Source of the DNA: Rhodopseudomonas sp. AAP120
Lineage (GTDB): Bacteria > Pseudomonadota > Alphaproteobacteria > Rhizobiales > Xanthobacteraceae
Direction of reading: 5' to 3'
Assembly: GCF_001295845.1 (NCBI RefSeq)
Contig: NZ_LJIC01000015.1
Coordinates: 173,834-237,833, forward strand
Length of the DNA: 64,000 bases
Each line of letters begins with the position of its first letter. Position 1 is the first letter of the stretch. The position numbers and the translations under genes were made by a program. Shown piece by piece: positions 42,307 through 50,214 of this stretch. The notes under the pieces are model-generated. The model made no database searches. It was not told the origin of the DNA and saw only the letters and a list, made by a program, of their open reading frames with translations.

Positions 42307-44286
42307 TCACCGCTCCGGTGCCGCGTGGTACTTGTCGAGCACGATCAGCGTGCAGCGCTGCTGCGCGCCGTCGATGGTGACCTTGTTGATGTCCGCGTTG
42401 GTGATCATCACGCCGGGGACCGGGCATTGCCGCAGCGCGTCCTTCCAGGCACCGTGCTGCCAGTCGCTGCCTTCCAGATGCTCGGCCACCTTCGTGCTCT
42501 TGTTCGGCACGGCGAGCACCCATCCGGCCGCCGGCAGGCCGTAGCGCATCAGCGCCTCGTTGAGGCCGATGCCCTGCGCGCGCATCACGCCGGCAACCAG
42601 CTCGTGGGTGTTGAGCAGACCAAAGCCGGCGACGTTGACGTGGCGCTTCGCCGTGGCGCGGTCGATCTCCGGCTCGATCGCGGCGCCGTCGTCATCGGTT
42701 GTGCGAAGTCCCCAAATCACCTGCCCGAGGGTGTTGAAGCTGGCGTTGCGCCACGCCTTGACCGAGGCGGTCAGGATCTGGTCGACGCATTGCCGATAGT
42801 TCGGCTTGGCGTCCTCGATCTCGGGCAGCGCGTCGGCGGCAAGCAGCGAGGCCCACTCCCGCTCCTCCTCCGGCCCGAGCGGCACATCCAGCTCGGCGGC
42901 CAGCTCCGGCCCCAGCATCAGCGCCGCACAGGCCAGCAGCGTGCCGTAGGTGTCCTGGCCGCGGTTGGTGTGGCCGCCTTCCGCCAGCGCGCGGGAGAAC
43001 CGCTGTTTTTCGGCGCGGAAACCTTCGCCGGCTTCGCCCCAGCCCTGCATCATCAGCGCGAGGATCATCGGCCCGGCGGTGTCGGCATTCACCGGCGCCG
43101 GCCGCTCCTGATTGAGGTCGAGCGGCAACAGCCGCAGCACGGCGACGCGGCTCATGTCCTGCGCGCTGCGCAGCGGGTTGTTGATGGCGCTGAACAGGAA
43201 CGCCGAGCGCATCTGGAATTCGCTCGCCTCGCCCTTGGTCGGGCCGCCGCGCCGGCCGATATCGCCGCTCGACGACGTCCGCATCAGGTGCACCACGTTG
43301 TCGAGCTTGCGGCTGTCGGCGTCGGGCTCCAATTCGTCGAGCGCCACCGGGCGAGCGTCGTGCGCCATCGCCTGATAGATGCCGGCCGCCGTGGTATCGG
43401 CCGACCGAAACAGCGCCTCGCCGAAAATGTCGCGCAGTGCGGCCTGCAGTGTGCTCTTACCCGTGGCGCGGTCGCCAAGCAGCAGGCAGGCGCTGCGCCA
43501 GTCCAGCGCGCCGCCCAAAAACGCGACGCCGATCCAGCCGAGCAGCAGCACCGGGTCGACCTCGGGCCGCGTCCAGTGCCATTTGCGGAAGGTGGCGAGC
43601 AGCTTGCCGGCGGGGTTGTCCTCCAGCCCGATCGGCTGGGTCCAAGGTTCGGGCAGCGCCGACAGCCGCGGGTAAAGGTGCTGCTCGATCATCCCGGTCG
43701 GCAGGGTCGAGAACTTGCCGCGGCGGCATTGCCAGATCGCGTTGCCGGCGTGGTAGACCAGCGCCCCAGAGCGCAGCGTCCACGCGCCGCGTCCGCGCAT
43801 CTTGTCGTTCGGCGAGAAGAAGCCCATCCGCGCGCAGGCTTGAAACAGGATTTCCTTGATGTCGTCGGCCTCGAACGAGACGATCTCGGCCGGCTTGGTA
43901 ACTACGCCCTTCTTGTCGACGACGGGTTTCGACCAGCGCGGGCACATCCATTTCGGATAGTTCGGCGTATCGCTGTAGAGATCCTGAATGCCGACCTGAT
44001 TGAAGTCCGCGGCCTTCATCACGCGGAACTGCCCCATGCTGTCGATCACGTATTTGTAGGCGCCCTCGAAGCCGATCGGCATCACCGGGCTTTCGCATTC
44101 GGGGTCGGACGGCATGCCGTAAAGGTCGGGCGTCCACTGCCCGGCCAGCACCTTGTTCGGCCCGCGCGGCTCCATCGGCGGCGTGTCGCGCCGCATCTTC
44201 TTCTGCCGCTCGATCTCCCGCGCCGCCCGGTCCATGGACACGACGTTGGCGCGGTTGCCGGCGGATGTTTTCTTCGGATCGGCCAC
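42307..44286 (-). CDS. Phage replicative helicase, SF3/VapE-like
   Basis: 659 residues. Walker A LLGDRATGKST (Lys277), acidic Walker B ARPVALDELEPD, then AFLFSAINNPL as sensor region. The first 200 residues have primase-associated character (MCPRWSKP, KEILFQACARMG). It would unwind DNA at the phage origin together with the toprim protein encoded at 45276. Confidence 0.8.
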   Translation of the reverse strand: MADPKKTSAGNRANVVSMDRAAREIERQKKMRRDTPPMEPRGPNKVLAGQWTPDLYGMPSDPECESPVMPIGFEGAYKYVIDSMGQFRVMKAADFNQVGIQDLYSDTPNYPKWMCPRWSKPVVDKKGVVTKPAEIVSFEADDIKEILFQACARMGFFSPNDKMRGRGAWTLRSGALVYHAGNAIWQCRRGKFSTLPTGMIEQHLYPRLSALPEPWTQPIGLEDNPAGKLLATFRKWHWTRPEVDPVLLLGWIGVAFLGGALDWRSACLLLGDRATGKSTLQAALRDIFGEALFRSADTTAAGIYQAMAHDARPVALDELEPDADSRKLDNVVHLMRTSSSGDIGRRGGPTKGEASEFQMRSAFLFSAINNPLRSAQDMSRVAVLRLLPLDLNQERPAPVNADTAGPMILALMMQGWGEAGEGFRAEKQRFSRALAEGGHTNRGQDTYGTLLACAALMLGPELAAELDVPLGPEEEREWASLLAADALPEIEDAKPNYRQCVDQILTASVKAWRNASFNTLGQVIWGLRTTDDDGAAIEPEIDRATAKRHVNVAGFGLLNTHELVAGVMRAQGIGLNEALMRYGLPAAGWVLAVPNKSTKVAEHLEGSDWQHGAWKDALRQCPVPGVMITNADINKVTIDGAQQRCTLIVLDKYHAAPER

Positions 44287-44311
44287 GGGAATTCCGGAAA
44301 GTCAGAGAGAG

Positions 44312-44352
44312 GCGGTGCGGCCGGGCGAGCCCGGCCGTCGATCGCGCACCGC
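44312..44352 (-). repeat. Nested hairpin after GapR-like gene
   Basis: GCGGTGC/GCACCGC outer stem encloses GGCCGGGC/GCCCGGCC. It starts at the stop of the GapR-like gene and precedes the helicase gene. No T-run; possibly a partial terminator or processing site. Confidence 0.4.
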
Positions 44353-44630
44353 TAGAGCATCCCAAGCGCCTGCATGTAGGTTTCGAGGATCGTCTCCGCC
44401 TCCGCGCGTTCGTTGGCGTCCTGCTTGCGCATGCGCACGATCGTCTGCAGCGCCTTGACGTCGTAGCCGTTGCCCTTGGCTTCGGCGTAGACCTCGCGGA
44501 TGTCGTCGCTGATCGTCTTCTTTTCCTCCTCCAGCCGCTCGATCCGCTCGATGATCGCCTTGAGCTGATCTTTGGCGATCCGCACCGCCGGTTCATCCTG
44601 CACCGATGCACCAGTAACTGCGTCCATCAT
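44352..44630 (-). CDS. GapR family (DUF2312/UPF0335) protein
   Basis: 92 residues. [20 protein letters not shown], then [20 protein letters not shown] and [20 protein letters not shown] is the full GapR signature. In Caulobacter, GapR binds overtwisted DNA and helps topoisomerases during replication. A phage copy next to the helicase suggests the same service for phage replication. The start lies in the first of three repeated ribosome-site cassettes. Confidence 0.85.
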   Translation of the reverse strand: MMDAVTGASVQDEPAVRIAKDQLKAIIERIERLEEEKKTISDDIREVYAEAKGNGYDVKALQTIVRMRKQDANERAEAETILETYMQALGML

Positions 44631-44678
44631 CCCTCTCCTCTCAACGTGTCGTTGATGTCCCTGCCGCCGGTCTTGGCC

Positions 44679-45092
44679 TCACCACGGAATGTCGTCGTCG
44701 GACTGATGGGCGCAGCCGGCGGCTTCGATCGCCTTTTTGCCTCTGGCGTAAAAGAACGACGCCAGTTCTCCGTCCTGGTTTTCCCGCGCGAAGATCTCGT
44801 GCGCCATCCACAGCGCCCGGCCGCTGTGCGCCAGCAGCGTCTGCAACTCGGCGACCTTGGCTGCCATGTCGCGGATGTCCTGCGGCTTCAAGCAGTGCTT
44901 ATCACGGAAAGCGCGTTCGGTAGCGAAGTTCGCCGGCATGTGGCAGGAGAGGCGTTCATTGGGCAACGACTTCGCCACGACAAACCCATCATTGCCGAGC
45001 AAATCCCGGATGTAGTTGAGTAGCGTCGACTTGCCGCTGCCGGGAGCGCCATGCGCATGCAACTCCACCAATGTCGTTTCGTCCTCCATCAT
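44679..45092 (-). CDS. Small P-loop NTPase
   Basis: 137 residues with HGAPGSGKST (15-23) as Walker A. GRALWMAHEIFA may supply a Walker B-like strand, though it lacks the usual acidic pair. It is too short for a helicase; a nucleotide kinase or regulatory ATPase is possible. Flanked by two ribosome-site cassettes, so it may be a recent insertion. Confidence 0.65.
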   Translation of the reverse strand: MMEDETTLVELHAHGAPGSGKSTLLNYIRDLLGNDGFVVAKSLPNERLSCHMPANFATERAFRDKHCLKPQDIRDMAAKVAELQTLLAHSGRALWMAHEIFARENQDGELASFFYARGKKAIEAAGCAHQSDDDIPW

Positions 45093-45102
45093 CCCTCTCC
45101 TC

Positions 45103-45279
45103 TCAACGAGTGATCGTTCGATACTCGTAGTCCTCAGCGAAAAAGCCTAAACTGAACCGGATGCCGACCGTTCTGCGCTCGATCCATTCGAGCCAAACCA
45201 GTTCGCCCTCAATCTCTCGCGGGATGATTGCGAAGATGCGGTGCCATCGGCGCTGATCGCGCAGGGGAAACCGCATCAT
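45103..45279 (-). CDS. Small phage protein, 58 residues
   Basis: MMRFPLRDQRRWHRIFAIIP, then WLEWIERRTVGIRF. Aromatic and basic; strong ribosome site GAGGAGAGGG. It overlaps the toprim gene end by four bases and is followed by the P-loop gene. No family recognised. Confidence 0.6.
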   Translation of the reverse strand: MMRFPLRDQRRWHRIFAIIPREIEGELVWLEWIERRTVGIRFSLGFFAEDYEYRTITR

Positions 45280-46427
45280 CCCTCTCCTCTCAACGTGTCG
45301 TTGATGTCCTTGCCGCCGAACGCGGCGAAGTCGGCGACGGCGCGGCCGGACGCGCGCAGCGCCGCCATACCGGCGTCGAAGGCGGCGACCGCCTCCGGCT
45401 TGTCCCAATCGTTCTGTCGGTGCACCATCACGGCGTCGATGCAGTCCGGAAGCCGGCTCGCGACGTTGGCGATGTTCGACAACGAGATCGCTGCCCACCA
45501 TCGCCAGTCCGGCTTCGCCAGCACGCCGGTCAGGCCGTCCTCGACGCCCTCGGACAAGCCGAGCGTCTGCAGCACGCCATGCTCGCAAGCCTCTCGCACC
45601 GACAGATGCCCGTCGCCGCGCCACAGCGGAATGACCAGCCCCTTGAAGTCGCCGAGCACGCGCCGCGCCTTCTGCGCCTTGCCATCGGGCGCGGGCGGGA
45701 TGTCCGCCTTGTCGCTGCCGTCCGGCCGCAGCCAGGTCTGATGCACGGCGCGGACGCGGCCTTCCGCATCGGTGCAGCAGGCGATCAGTGCCGGCCCGAA
45801 ATACTCACCGACCCGCAGATTGCGCCGGTCGCGGATCACGTAGCGGTGCTGCGGGGCGAACCGCAGCGAGCCCGGCGCGAGGCAGCCGCCGCGCGGCCCG
45901 ATGAACGGCGGCGCCGACAGGTCGATGCCGCGGCGCTCGCGCAAGTAATAGTCGGCCACGGTGCCCAGCACCGGCTGGGCATTGACGAAGATTGCGAACG
46001 CCGCGGCGGCGCGGCGCTCGGCCTGATCGCGGCCGTCCTTCTCGGCCTGCGCGCGGCGTTCGGCGGCGGCGGCGCGGTCGCGCGCGAGCTGCGCCTCGTC
46101 GATCCGCCCGAGCCCGAGCCGCTGCATCGCCAGCCGCGCCGCCGGCTCGGCGCCGCGGTTCGCCAGATCGTACCAGCCGTTGCAATAGGCGATCAGCTCC
46201 AGCGCCCGGCCCTTCTCGGTGCCGTTGAAGCGCTTCCAGCTCAGGCCGTCGGCGCGCAGGCACAGGCCGAAACTGTCGTGGCCCTGCCCGAGCGGATCGT
46301 CCAGCACCGTCCATCCACCCCGCCGCGGCAGATCAAGCCCGCACAGGTTCAGCACCTCGCCGATCCGGTCGTCGAGTATCCGCTTGAGATCTTCCCAGCC
46401 CTGGCGGGTGCGGAGGTTGATGGTCAT
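45276..46427 (-). CDS. Toprim-type phage primase/DUF7146 protein
   Basis: 383 residues from ATG 46427. A zinc-binding primase front is not evident, but the toprim-like C-terminus has LSEGVEDGLTGVLA (catalytic Glu), MVHRQNDWDKPEA (metal Asp position altered) and [12 protein letters not shown] at the end. This matches truncated primases in Rhizobiales prophages. Acts with the SF3-type helicase. ATGA links to neighbours on both sides. Confidence 0.7.
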   Translation of the reverse strand: MTINLRTRQGWEDLKRILDDRIGEVLNLCGLDLPRRGGWTVLDDPLGQGHDSFGLCLRADGLSWKRFNGTEKGRALELIAYCNGWYDLANRGAEPAARLAMQRLGLGRIDEAQLARDRAAAAERRAQAEKDGRDQAERRAAAAFAIFVNAQPVLGTVADYYLRERRGIDLSAPPFIGPRGGCLAPGSLRFAPQHRYVIRDRRNLRVGEYFGPALIACCTDAEGRVRAVHQTWLRPDGSDKADIPPAPDGKAQKARRVLGDFKGLVIPLWRGDGHLSVREACEHGVLQTLGLSEGVEDGLTGVLAKPDWRWWAAISLSNIANVASRLPDCIDAVMVHRQNDWDKPEAVAAFDAGMAALRASGRAVADFAAFGGKDINDTLRGEG

Positions 46428-46711
46428 GCGCCGGGCTTTGTCACGATCAGTTCGTCGATGATCAGAAGAAGGTTCTTCGCGTCGTTGCGCAGCGGTTCGT
46501 GGTTGATCGGCCAGCGACGGGCGAAGCCCCACTTCGCCAAGAAACGCTCGTTCTCCAGCGCCATGTTGCCGAGCACCGTCCGGCACTGCTTGAGCGCATT
46601 GATGAGCGCCTCAGCGCCGTCAGGCGACAGCCATCCAGCGTCCATCAGACGGTCTATCTGACGATCGTCATCGTAGAATTCGTCGCCACTGCCCCATGCT
46701 TCCCAGCTCAT
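46424..46711 (-). CDS. Small acidic phage protein
   Basis: 95 residues, starts MSWEAWGSGDEFYDDD, helical later (EALINALKQCRTVLGNMALE). Overlaps the primase start. No family recognised; membership of the replication operon is the only clue. Confidence 0.55.
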   Translation of the reverse strand: MSWEAWGSGDEFYDDDRQIDRLMDAGWLSPDGAEALINALKQCRTVLGNMALENERFLAKWGFARRWPINHEPLRNDAKNLLLIIDELIVTKPGA

Positions 46712-46716
46712 CGTCC

Positions 46717-47463
46717 CTATCCCTTCACCAGATCCATCATGCTCTGCATCAGTGCGTCGAATTCCGGCGAGGTGTCGCGTTCGGCCTCGATCTCGCTGAC
46801 GGTCTTGTGCACGGCCTGCCGGCTGATCCCGAGCGCGTGGCCAAGCGCGGCCTTACCGATCATCAGCCCTTCGGCGAGCAGGTAGACCGCGCAGCGTCGC
46901 AGCCGCGCTGCCTGCACATAGAGCGGATCGTTCGGCCGCTGGTTTTTCAGATCCTGCGACAGGATCACCTGGCGGTCCCAGCCGGTTCGGTCGGCGAGCT
47001 GCCCTTGGATCATCCGCAGCAGCGCGAGACAGAGCGTGCGCTGCTCATCGACGACGGCGCCGGCGGCGAGCCGATCGAGCGCGCCCATCAGCCTTTCGAT
47101 GGTCGCGGACTTCGCGACGCAATTGCCGATCCGAATTTCTCGATAGGTGTTCGGATGGATCTGCGCGGCGCTGCAAAGGCGCGCCACCGCAATGCCGAGC
47201 GACGCGCGACGCGTGTCGATGCGCTTGAAAGACGCGGTTGACGAATGGATACCAACGGACTTTTTCGGGGCGGTTGACGAATGGATACCAACGGCGTCTT
47301 TTGGGCCGGTTGACGAATGGATACCAATGGCGATTTTTGGCGTAGTTGACGAATGGATACCAACGCCGCCGAGTGCCGTGTCGGCTTCGATATCGAGCTG
47401 CCGCGGCGCGACCCGGCCGTGCGCCGGATCGGTCGGGGCCGACAGGTAGGAAGCCGTGGTCAT
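46717..47463 (-). CDS. Probable replication initiator/HTH protein with internal iterons
   Basis: 248 residues from ATG 47463. An N-terminal region (35-85) repeats GIHSST every 12 residues, four times; this part is encoded by the iterons at 47237-47365. Two HTH-like regions follow: IAVARLCSAAQIHPNTYREI near 95-115 and MIGKAALGHALGISRQAVHK near 205-225. It heads the replication module. In lambda the O initiator gene likewise contains its own four origin iterons, so an initiator role is a fair inference. Confidence 0.65.
   Translation of the reverse strand: MTTASYLSAPTDPAHGRVAPRQLDIEADTALGGVGIHSSTTPKIAIGIHSSTGPKDAVGIHSSTAPKKSVGIHSSTASFKRIDTRRASLGIAVARLCSAAQIHPNTYREIRIGNCVAKSATIERLMGALDRLAAGAVVDEQRTLCLALLRMIQGQLADRTGWDRQVILSQDLKNQRPNDPLYVQAARLRRCAVYLLAEGLMIGKAALGHALGISRQAVHKTVSEIEAERDTSPEFDALMQSMMDLVKG
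47237..47365. repeat. Four 21-base iterons at exact 36-base pitch
   Basis: Copies begin at 47237, 47273, 47309 and 47345, each GTTGACGAATGGATACCAA plus two bases; the third differs by one base. The 15-base spacers between them hold T-runs (TTTTT, TTTT, TTTTT). They lie inside the gene at 46717-47463. Confidence 0.85.
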
Positions 47464-47654
47464 CGCGGCCTCTTGTGCTTGAACGCCTCGGGCCATTCCT
47501 CGCGCAGCGCCTGCCAGTTCCCGTCGCGCCAGCACACGAGGAATTCCAGCCGATCGTAGTGATCGTCGATCAGATCGACCGCGTAGCTGATTGCGTTCTC
47601 CGCGCTGATGGGCGGCACACTCGCGACGATCGCCGCTTGCTCGTTTCCCGCCAT
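47460..47654 (-). CDS. Small phage early protein
   Basis: 64 residues, MAGNEQAAIVASVPPISAEN, then YDRLEFLVCWRDGNWQALRE. Overlaps the initiator start by four bases. No family recognised. Confidence 0.55.
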   Translation of the reverse strand: MAGNEQAAIVASVPPISAENAISYAVDLIDDHYDRLEFLVCWRDGNWQALREEWPEAFKHKRPR

Positions 47655-47658
47655 CGCC

Positions 47659-47919
47659 TCACGCCTCCCGCTCGAAGGCCGCGCGGCCCTCGTTCATGAA
47701 TGCGGCGATGCTGTCGAGCATCTGCTGATAGTTGTCGCGGTCGATCGCCTCTGCCTGTCGCTTAGGCGCGGCAGTGAGTGCCACTGGCCGCGTCCGCGGC
47801 GGCGGCTCGAACCGCATCGCCAGTCGCGCGTCGCGCTCGCGGCCGAATTGCTCCATCCAGTCCGGATAGTCGAACCGGGGCCGCGGCACGATCGGGAATA
47901 GGATGATGACGCATCTCAT
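47659..47919 (-). CDS. Small phage early protein
   Basis: 86 residues from ATG 47919. Basic middle (PRTRPVALTAAPKRQAEAID), then a helical end. Overlaps the upstream stop (ATGA). No family recognised. Confidence 0.55.
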   Translation of the reverse strand: MRCVIILFPIVPRPRFDYPDWMEQFGRERDARLAMRFEPPPRTRPVALTAAPKRQAEAIDRDNYQQMLDSIAAFMNEGRAAFEREA

Positions 47920-48308
47920 GGCGTCGGCCTCGTGTTGGCGCGCTGCTCCAGCGCGCGGATGAGATCGTTCTGCACATGCGGCAGCATCGTTCCGATCGCG
48001 CAGATGTAGTAAGTGGTCAGCTCGCGATCGTGGCGGTGCAGCGCGCGATCGGCGAGAACCACCAGCGCCGCGAAAGCGATGCTGTGATCGTCGACCGCAC
48101 GCGCCGGCTGTTCGCTTGGCCGGCGCGCCGCGGCGGCGACGTCGGCGGCGAGTGCGTCGATGACGTGTTCTTCGAAATTCGGCCGGCGCTGCATAGCGCG
48201 CTCGGCGCAAGCGATCAGCCGGTTGAGTACCGAGACGTCGTCGGTCGGCAGCGCCGATGCGGCAGCGGCGCCGGACAGTGCCGACAGATGGTCGAGAGGA
48301 CTTCTCAT
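47916..48308 (-). CDS. Phage early protein
   Basis: 130 residues from ATG 48308. Ala-rich and helical (AADVAAAARRPSEQPARAVD, IAFAALVVLADRALHRHDRE). Overlaps both neighbours by four bases. No family recognised. Confidence 0.55.
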   Translation of the reverse strand: MRSPLDHLSALSGAAAASALPTDDVSVLNRLIACAERAMQRRPNFEEHVIDALAADVAAAARRPSEQPARAVDDHSIAFAALVVLADRALHRHDRELTTYYICAIGTMLPHVQNDLIRALEQRANTRPTP

Positions 48309-48613
48309 TTCGGCCGCCAGTGCAGCGCCAGCGTACAGGCGCCGTCGTTCACGCCCATGGTGATCGCCTTGATGGCGGCGTTCGGATTGCGCGCGATCCA
48401 GCCGTCGATTTCGCGCTGGATGTCGATGCGCACATGGTCGGGCCATGTGTCGAAGCGGTGCGCGACGCCGCCCTGCTTGAGCTCGAATTCGTTCATCCGC
48501 TTGTGGATGTAGACGATGCCGCAGCCGTCGAGATCGAGCGGATGGATCTGCTCGCGCTGGCTCGTCATCTGCTTGTCCTGCGACCGCGGCACGTCGAACA
48601 GTTCGGCGCCCAT
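48305..48613 (-). CDS. Phage early protein
   Basis: 102 residues; ATG with AGGAGAGGGCG upstream. DLDGCGIVYIHKRMNEFELK and DHVRIDIQREIDGWIARNPN are the notable parts. No family recognised. First gene after the possible early terminator at 48635-48669. Confidence 0.55.
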   Translation of the reverse strand: MGAELFDVPRSQDKQMTSQREQIHPLDLDGCGIVYIHKRMNEFELKQGGVAHRFDTWPDHVRIDIQREIDGWIARNPNAAIKAITMGVNDGACTLALHWRPK

Positions 48614-48625
48614 CGCCCTCTCCTG

Positions 48626-48775
48626 TCAGGAATGAAAAAGCCTCGCCGCCGCGGCGGCGACGGCGAGGCAGTTGGCGGCGATGCCGGCCATGACGGCCGC
48701 CGCGATCCAAGCAGCCGCAAGACGAGCGTCCTCGGCCTGCTCGGGGGAGACGTGTTTCGGGGATCGAGGCGTCAT
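48626..48775 (-). CDS. Small membrane protein, 49 residues
   Basis: MTPRSPKHVSPEQAEDARLA followed by an Ala-rich hydrophobic helix to the end. ATG overlaps the stop of the next upstream gene. Its last codons form the hairpin at 48635-48669, so it may be real or only the run-up to a terminator. Confidence 0.4.
   Translation of the reverse strand: MTPRSPKHVSPEQAEDARLAAAWIAAAVMAGIAANCLAVAAAAARLFHS
48635..48669 (-). terminator. Intrinsic terminator-like hairpin in the early operon
   Basis: On the minus strand GCCTCGCCG pairs with CGGCGAGGC and is followed directly by TTTTT. It lies four genes into neither module but early: only the Cro-like and two small genes precede it, as with lambda tL1. 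Confidence 0.65.
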
Positions 48776-49023
48776 CGGGCGCATCCGTGGGCGAGCGCGT
48801 TGCAGATCAGTCCCGCGATAGCGACGCGGCGGCGCTGCCGCGCGACGGCGAGCGCCGCCGCAATCGCCGCCTCCGGCGCGACAAATCGCGAGGCGATCTG
48901 CGCCGTGTCGAACCCGGCGGCGAACAGATCACCGGCCGCGGAGATCAGGAATTCGTCGCTTCGCGCCTCGGCGGCCGTCATACGCCGGTTTGTTTTCGGG
49001 AAGGCGGAAGCATCAGGCCGCAT
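48772..49023 (-). CDS. Small phage protein, possibly HTH-like
   Basis: 83 residues from 49023 or 69 from the internal ATG at 48981. FLISAAGDLFAAGFDTAQIA, then SRFVAPEAAIAAAL has helix-turn-helix spacing. Overlaps the Cro-like gene end. Assignment tentative. Confidence 0.5.
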   Translation of the reverse strand: MRPDASAFPKTNRRMTAAEARSDEFLISAAGDLFAAGFDTAQIASRFVAPEAAIAAALAVARQRRRVAIAGLICNALAHGCAR

Positions 49024-49300
49024 CGGCCTGCCCCCGCGTAAGGCGCAGGCCCCGGGCGATCAGCAGGCGCTCGATCGTCGCCATCTCGGCGTCGAAATGG
49101 CGCGGCAGCAGATCGGCGAGCACAGCGCGCTCGCGCTCCGACAGCGCGGCCTCGACTTTGCGCAAGCTCGCGGCGACAGGACCGCGCCGGCGGTCTGCGG
49201 CCAGACCGGAAATCGTCTGTTCGTGAACGCCTGCCGCCCGGGCCAGCGAAAGTTGACTAAATCCGACAGATTTCGCCCGTTCGAGGATGGTTTTATCCAT
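49013..49300 (-). CDS. Cro-like repressor (XRE family)
   Basis: 95 residues. FSQLSLARAAGVHEQTISGL (14-33) is a clear HTH; the rest is helical. It is divergent from the CI-like gene across a 151-base operator region, the standard lysis-lysogeny switch. It should turn down the repressor and early genes after induction. Confidence 0.75.
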   Translation of the reverse strand: MDKTILERAKSVGFSQLSLARAAGVHEQTISGLAADRRRGPVAASLRKVEAALSERERAVLADLLPRHFDAEMATIERLLIARGLRLTRGQADAA

Positions 49301-49451
49301 TGCGATTGGTCCGCCCGTCTGTTCATATGACTTCTGTCACACGCAAATCTGATTTGCGGCGTCCACGCAAGTGGAAAATCATCACGTCGCGTTAAGGACC
49401 AGTGCGGTTCATTTTCGGCAACGATTTCAACCACACACAAGGGTGAGGCCT
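49301..49451. promoter_or_regulatory. Divergent CI/Cro operator region
   Basis: Contains the perfect palindrome CGCAAATC-T-GATTTGCG at 49342-49358 and TCATATGA at 49323-49330. The promoters of both switch genes must lie here; no unambiguous -35/-10 pair is seen. Confidence 0.65.
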
Positions 49452-50105
49452 GTGGGAAGATCGCCGAAGAGCCGAACCAATGCTGCGCTGCGAACTTCAC
49501 AGCTAGCCTGGCTGGACGCGCTGGAGCGTCACGCGGAAAAGACGGCGACTGAGTTGGCGCGGGGAGCCGATATCGACCCCTCGACCCTGACGCGCTTCAA
49601 GTCGACAGACGGGCGCACGATCTCGCCGCTGACGATGCAGCAGCTCGCCAACCGCTGGCAATTCGCGCTTGATCCGACCATTTCGGGCAGCGTCGACAGC
49701 ACGAGCTTTGCCGCCGAGGCCCAGCCCTACAGGTCGTCGGGCGTGAAAACCCCGCTCGATCATGCGCTCGATGCCTTACGCGCCGGCTGCATCGATTGGA
49801 CCGCATGGACCGTTCGCGCCCGCACCATGGAAGCCGCCGGCTTCCTACCGGGAGACGTGGTGCTGGTCGATCACAATGCGCGCCCGAGCGACGGCGACGC
49901 CGTGCTGGCGGAGATCTACGACTTCGATCGCTCTAAGCCCGATCTGGTATGGCGAAGGCTCCGCACCAGCGGAAATATACAGCTTCTGGTGTCAGCGTCG
50001 TTCGACCCCAATCTAGGCGAGCCGGCGCTGGTCGACGGCAAGAACGTCAACATCAAGGGAGTGGTGCTCGGGCACCGCCTGCGATCTGTGAATAAGGCTG
50101 CATAA
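49452..50105 (+). CDS. CI-like repressor with degenerate S24 domain
   Basis: 217 residues from GTG 49452 with AAGGGTGAGG upstream. ATELARGADIDPSTLTRFKS is the HTH. The C-terminus follows LexA/CI peptidase layout (PGDVVLVDHNARPSDGDAVL), but the catalytic Ser seems replaced by Thr (RTMEAAG) and the Lys position reads VWRRL, so self-cleavage is doubtful. It maintains lysogeny. Confidence 0.7.
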   Translation: MGRSPKSRTNAALRTSQLAWLDALERHAEKTATELARGADIDPSTLTRFKSTDGRTISPLTMQQLANRWQFALDPTISGSVDSTSFAAEAQPYRSSGVKTPLDHALDALRAGCIDWTAWTVRARTMEAAGFLPGDVVLVDHNARPSDGDAVLAEIYDFDRSKPDLVWRRLRTSGNIQLLVSASFDPNLGEPALVDGKNVNIKGVVLGHRLRSVNKAA

Positions 50106-50214
50106 GCTCAGATGAATAAGGTTTCATGTGAAACGAAACCATCTGTCATGTGACTTCTTGCATATCTAAAATTGACTGATATCATGCCCGCGTTCGATTT
50201 GAGCGGAGGGCGAT
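50106..50214. promoter_or_regulatory. Operator-like region downstream of CI
   Basis: TCATGTGA occurs at 50124-50131, within GTTTCATGTGAAAC (50121-50134), and at 50146-50153, 22 bases later. CATGTGACTTCT at 50147-50158 matches CATATGACTTCT at 49324-49335 but for one base. It may control the rightward integration operon. Confidence 0.5.

Larger units (their letters stand above)
44625..45317. repeat. Three copies of a ribosome-site/gene-end cassette
   Basis: A 44-base segment at 44625-44668 recurs with one mismatch at 45274-45317, and its first 22 bases at 45087-45108. Each holds AGAGGAGAGGG followed by ATGATG on the minus strand; the long copies also contain the codons for the last residues of the toprim protein ([12 protein letters not shown]). 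Confidence 0.75.

Noticed and set aside
44679..45092. Small P-loop gene as a DnaC-like helicase loader
   Set aside because: Walker A is present but no sensor or Walker B acidic pair is visible, and the partner helicase here is not DnaB-like.
47237..47365. Regular repeats resembling a short CRISPR array
   Set aside because: The spacers are only 15 bases and similar to one another, the pitch keeps the reading frame of the surrounding gene, and no cas gene is near.
50121..50134. ParB centromere (parS) site
   Set aside because: The core differs at a central base and the outer bases do not match; a phage operator explains it better, since TCATGTGA recurs nearby.
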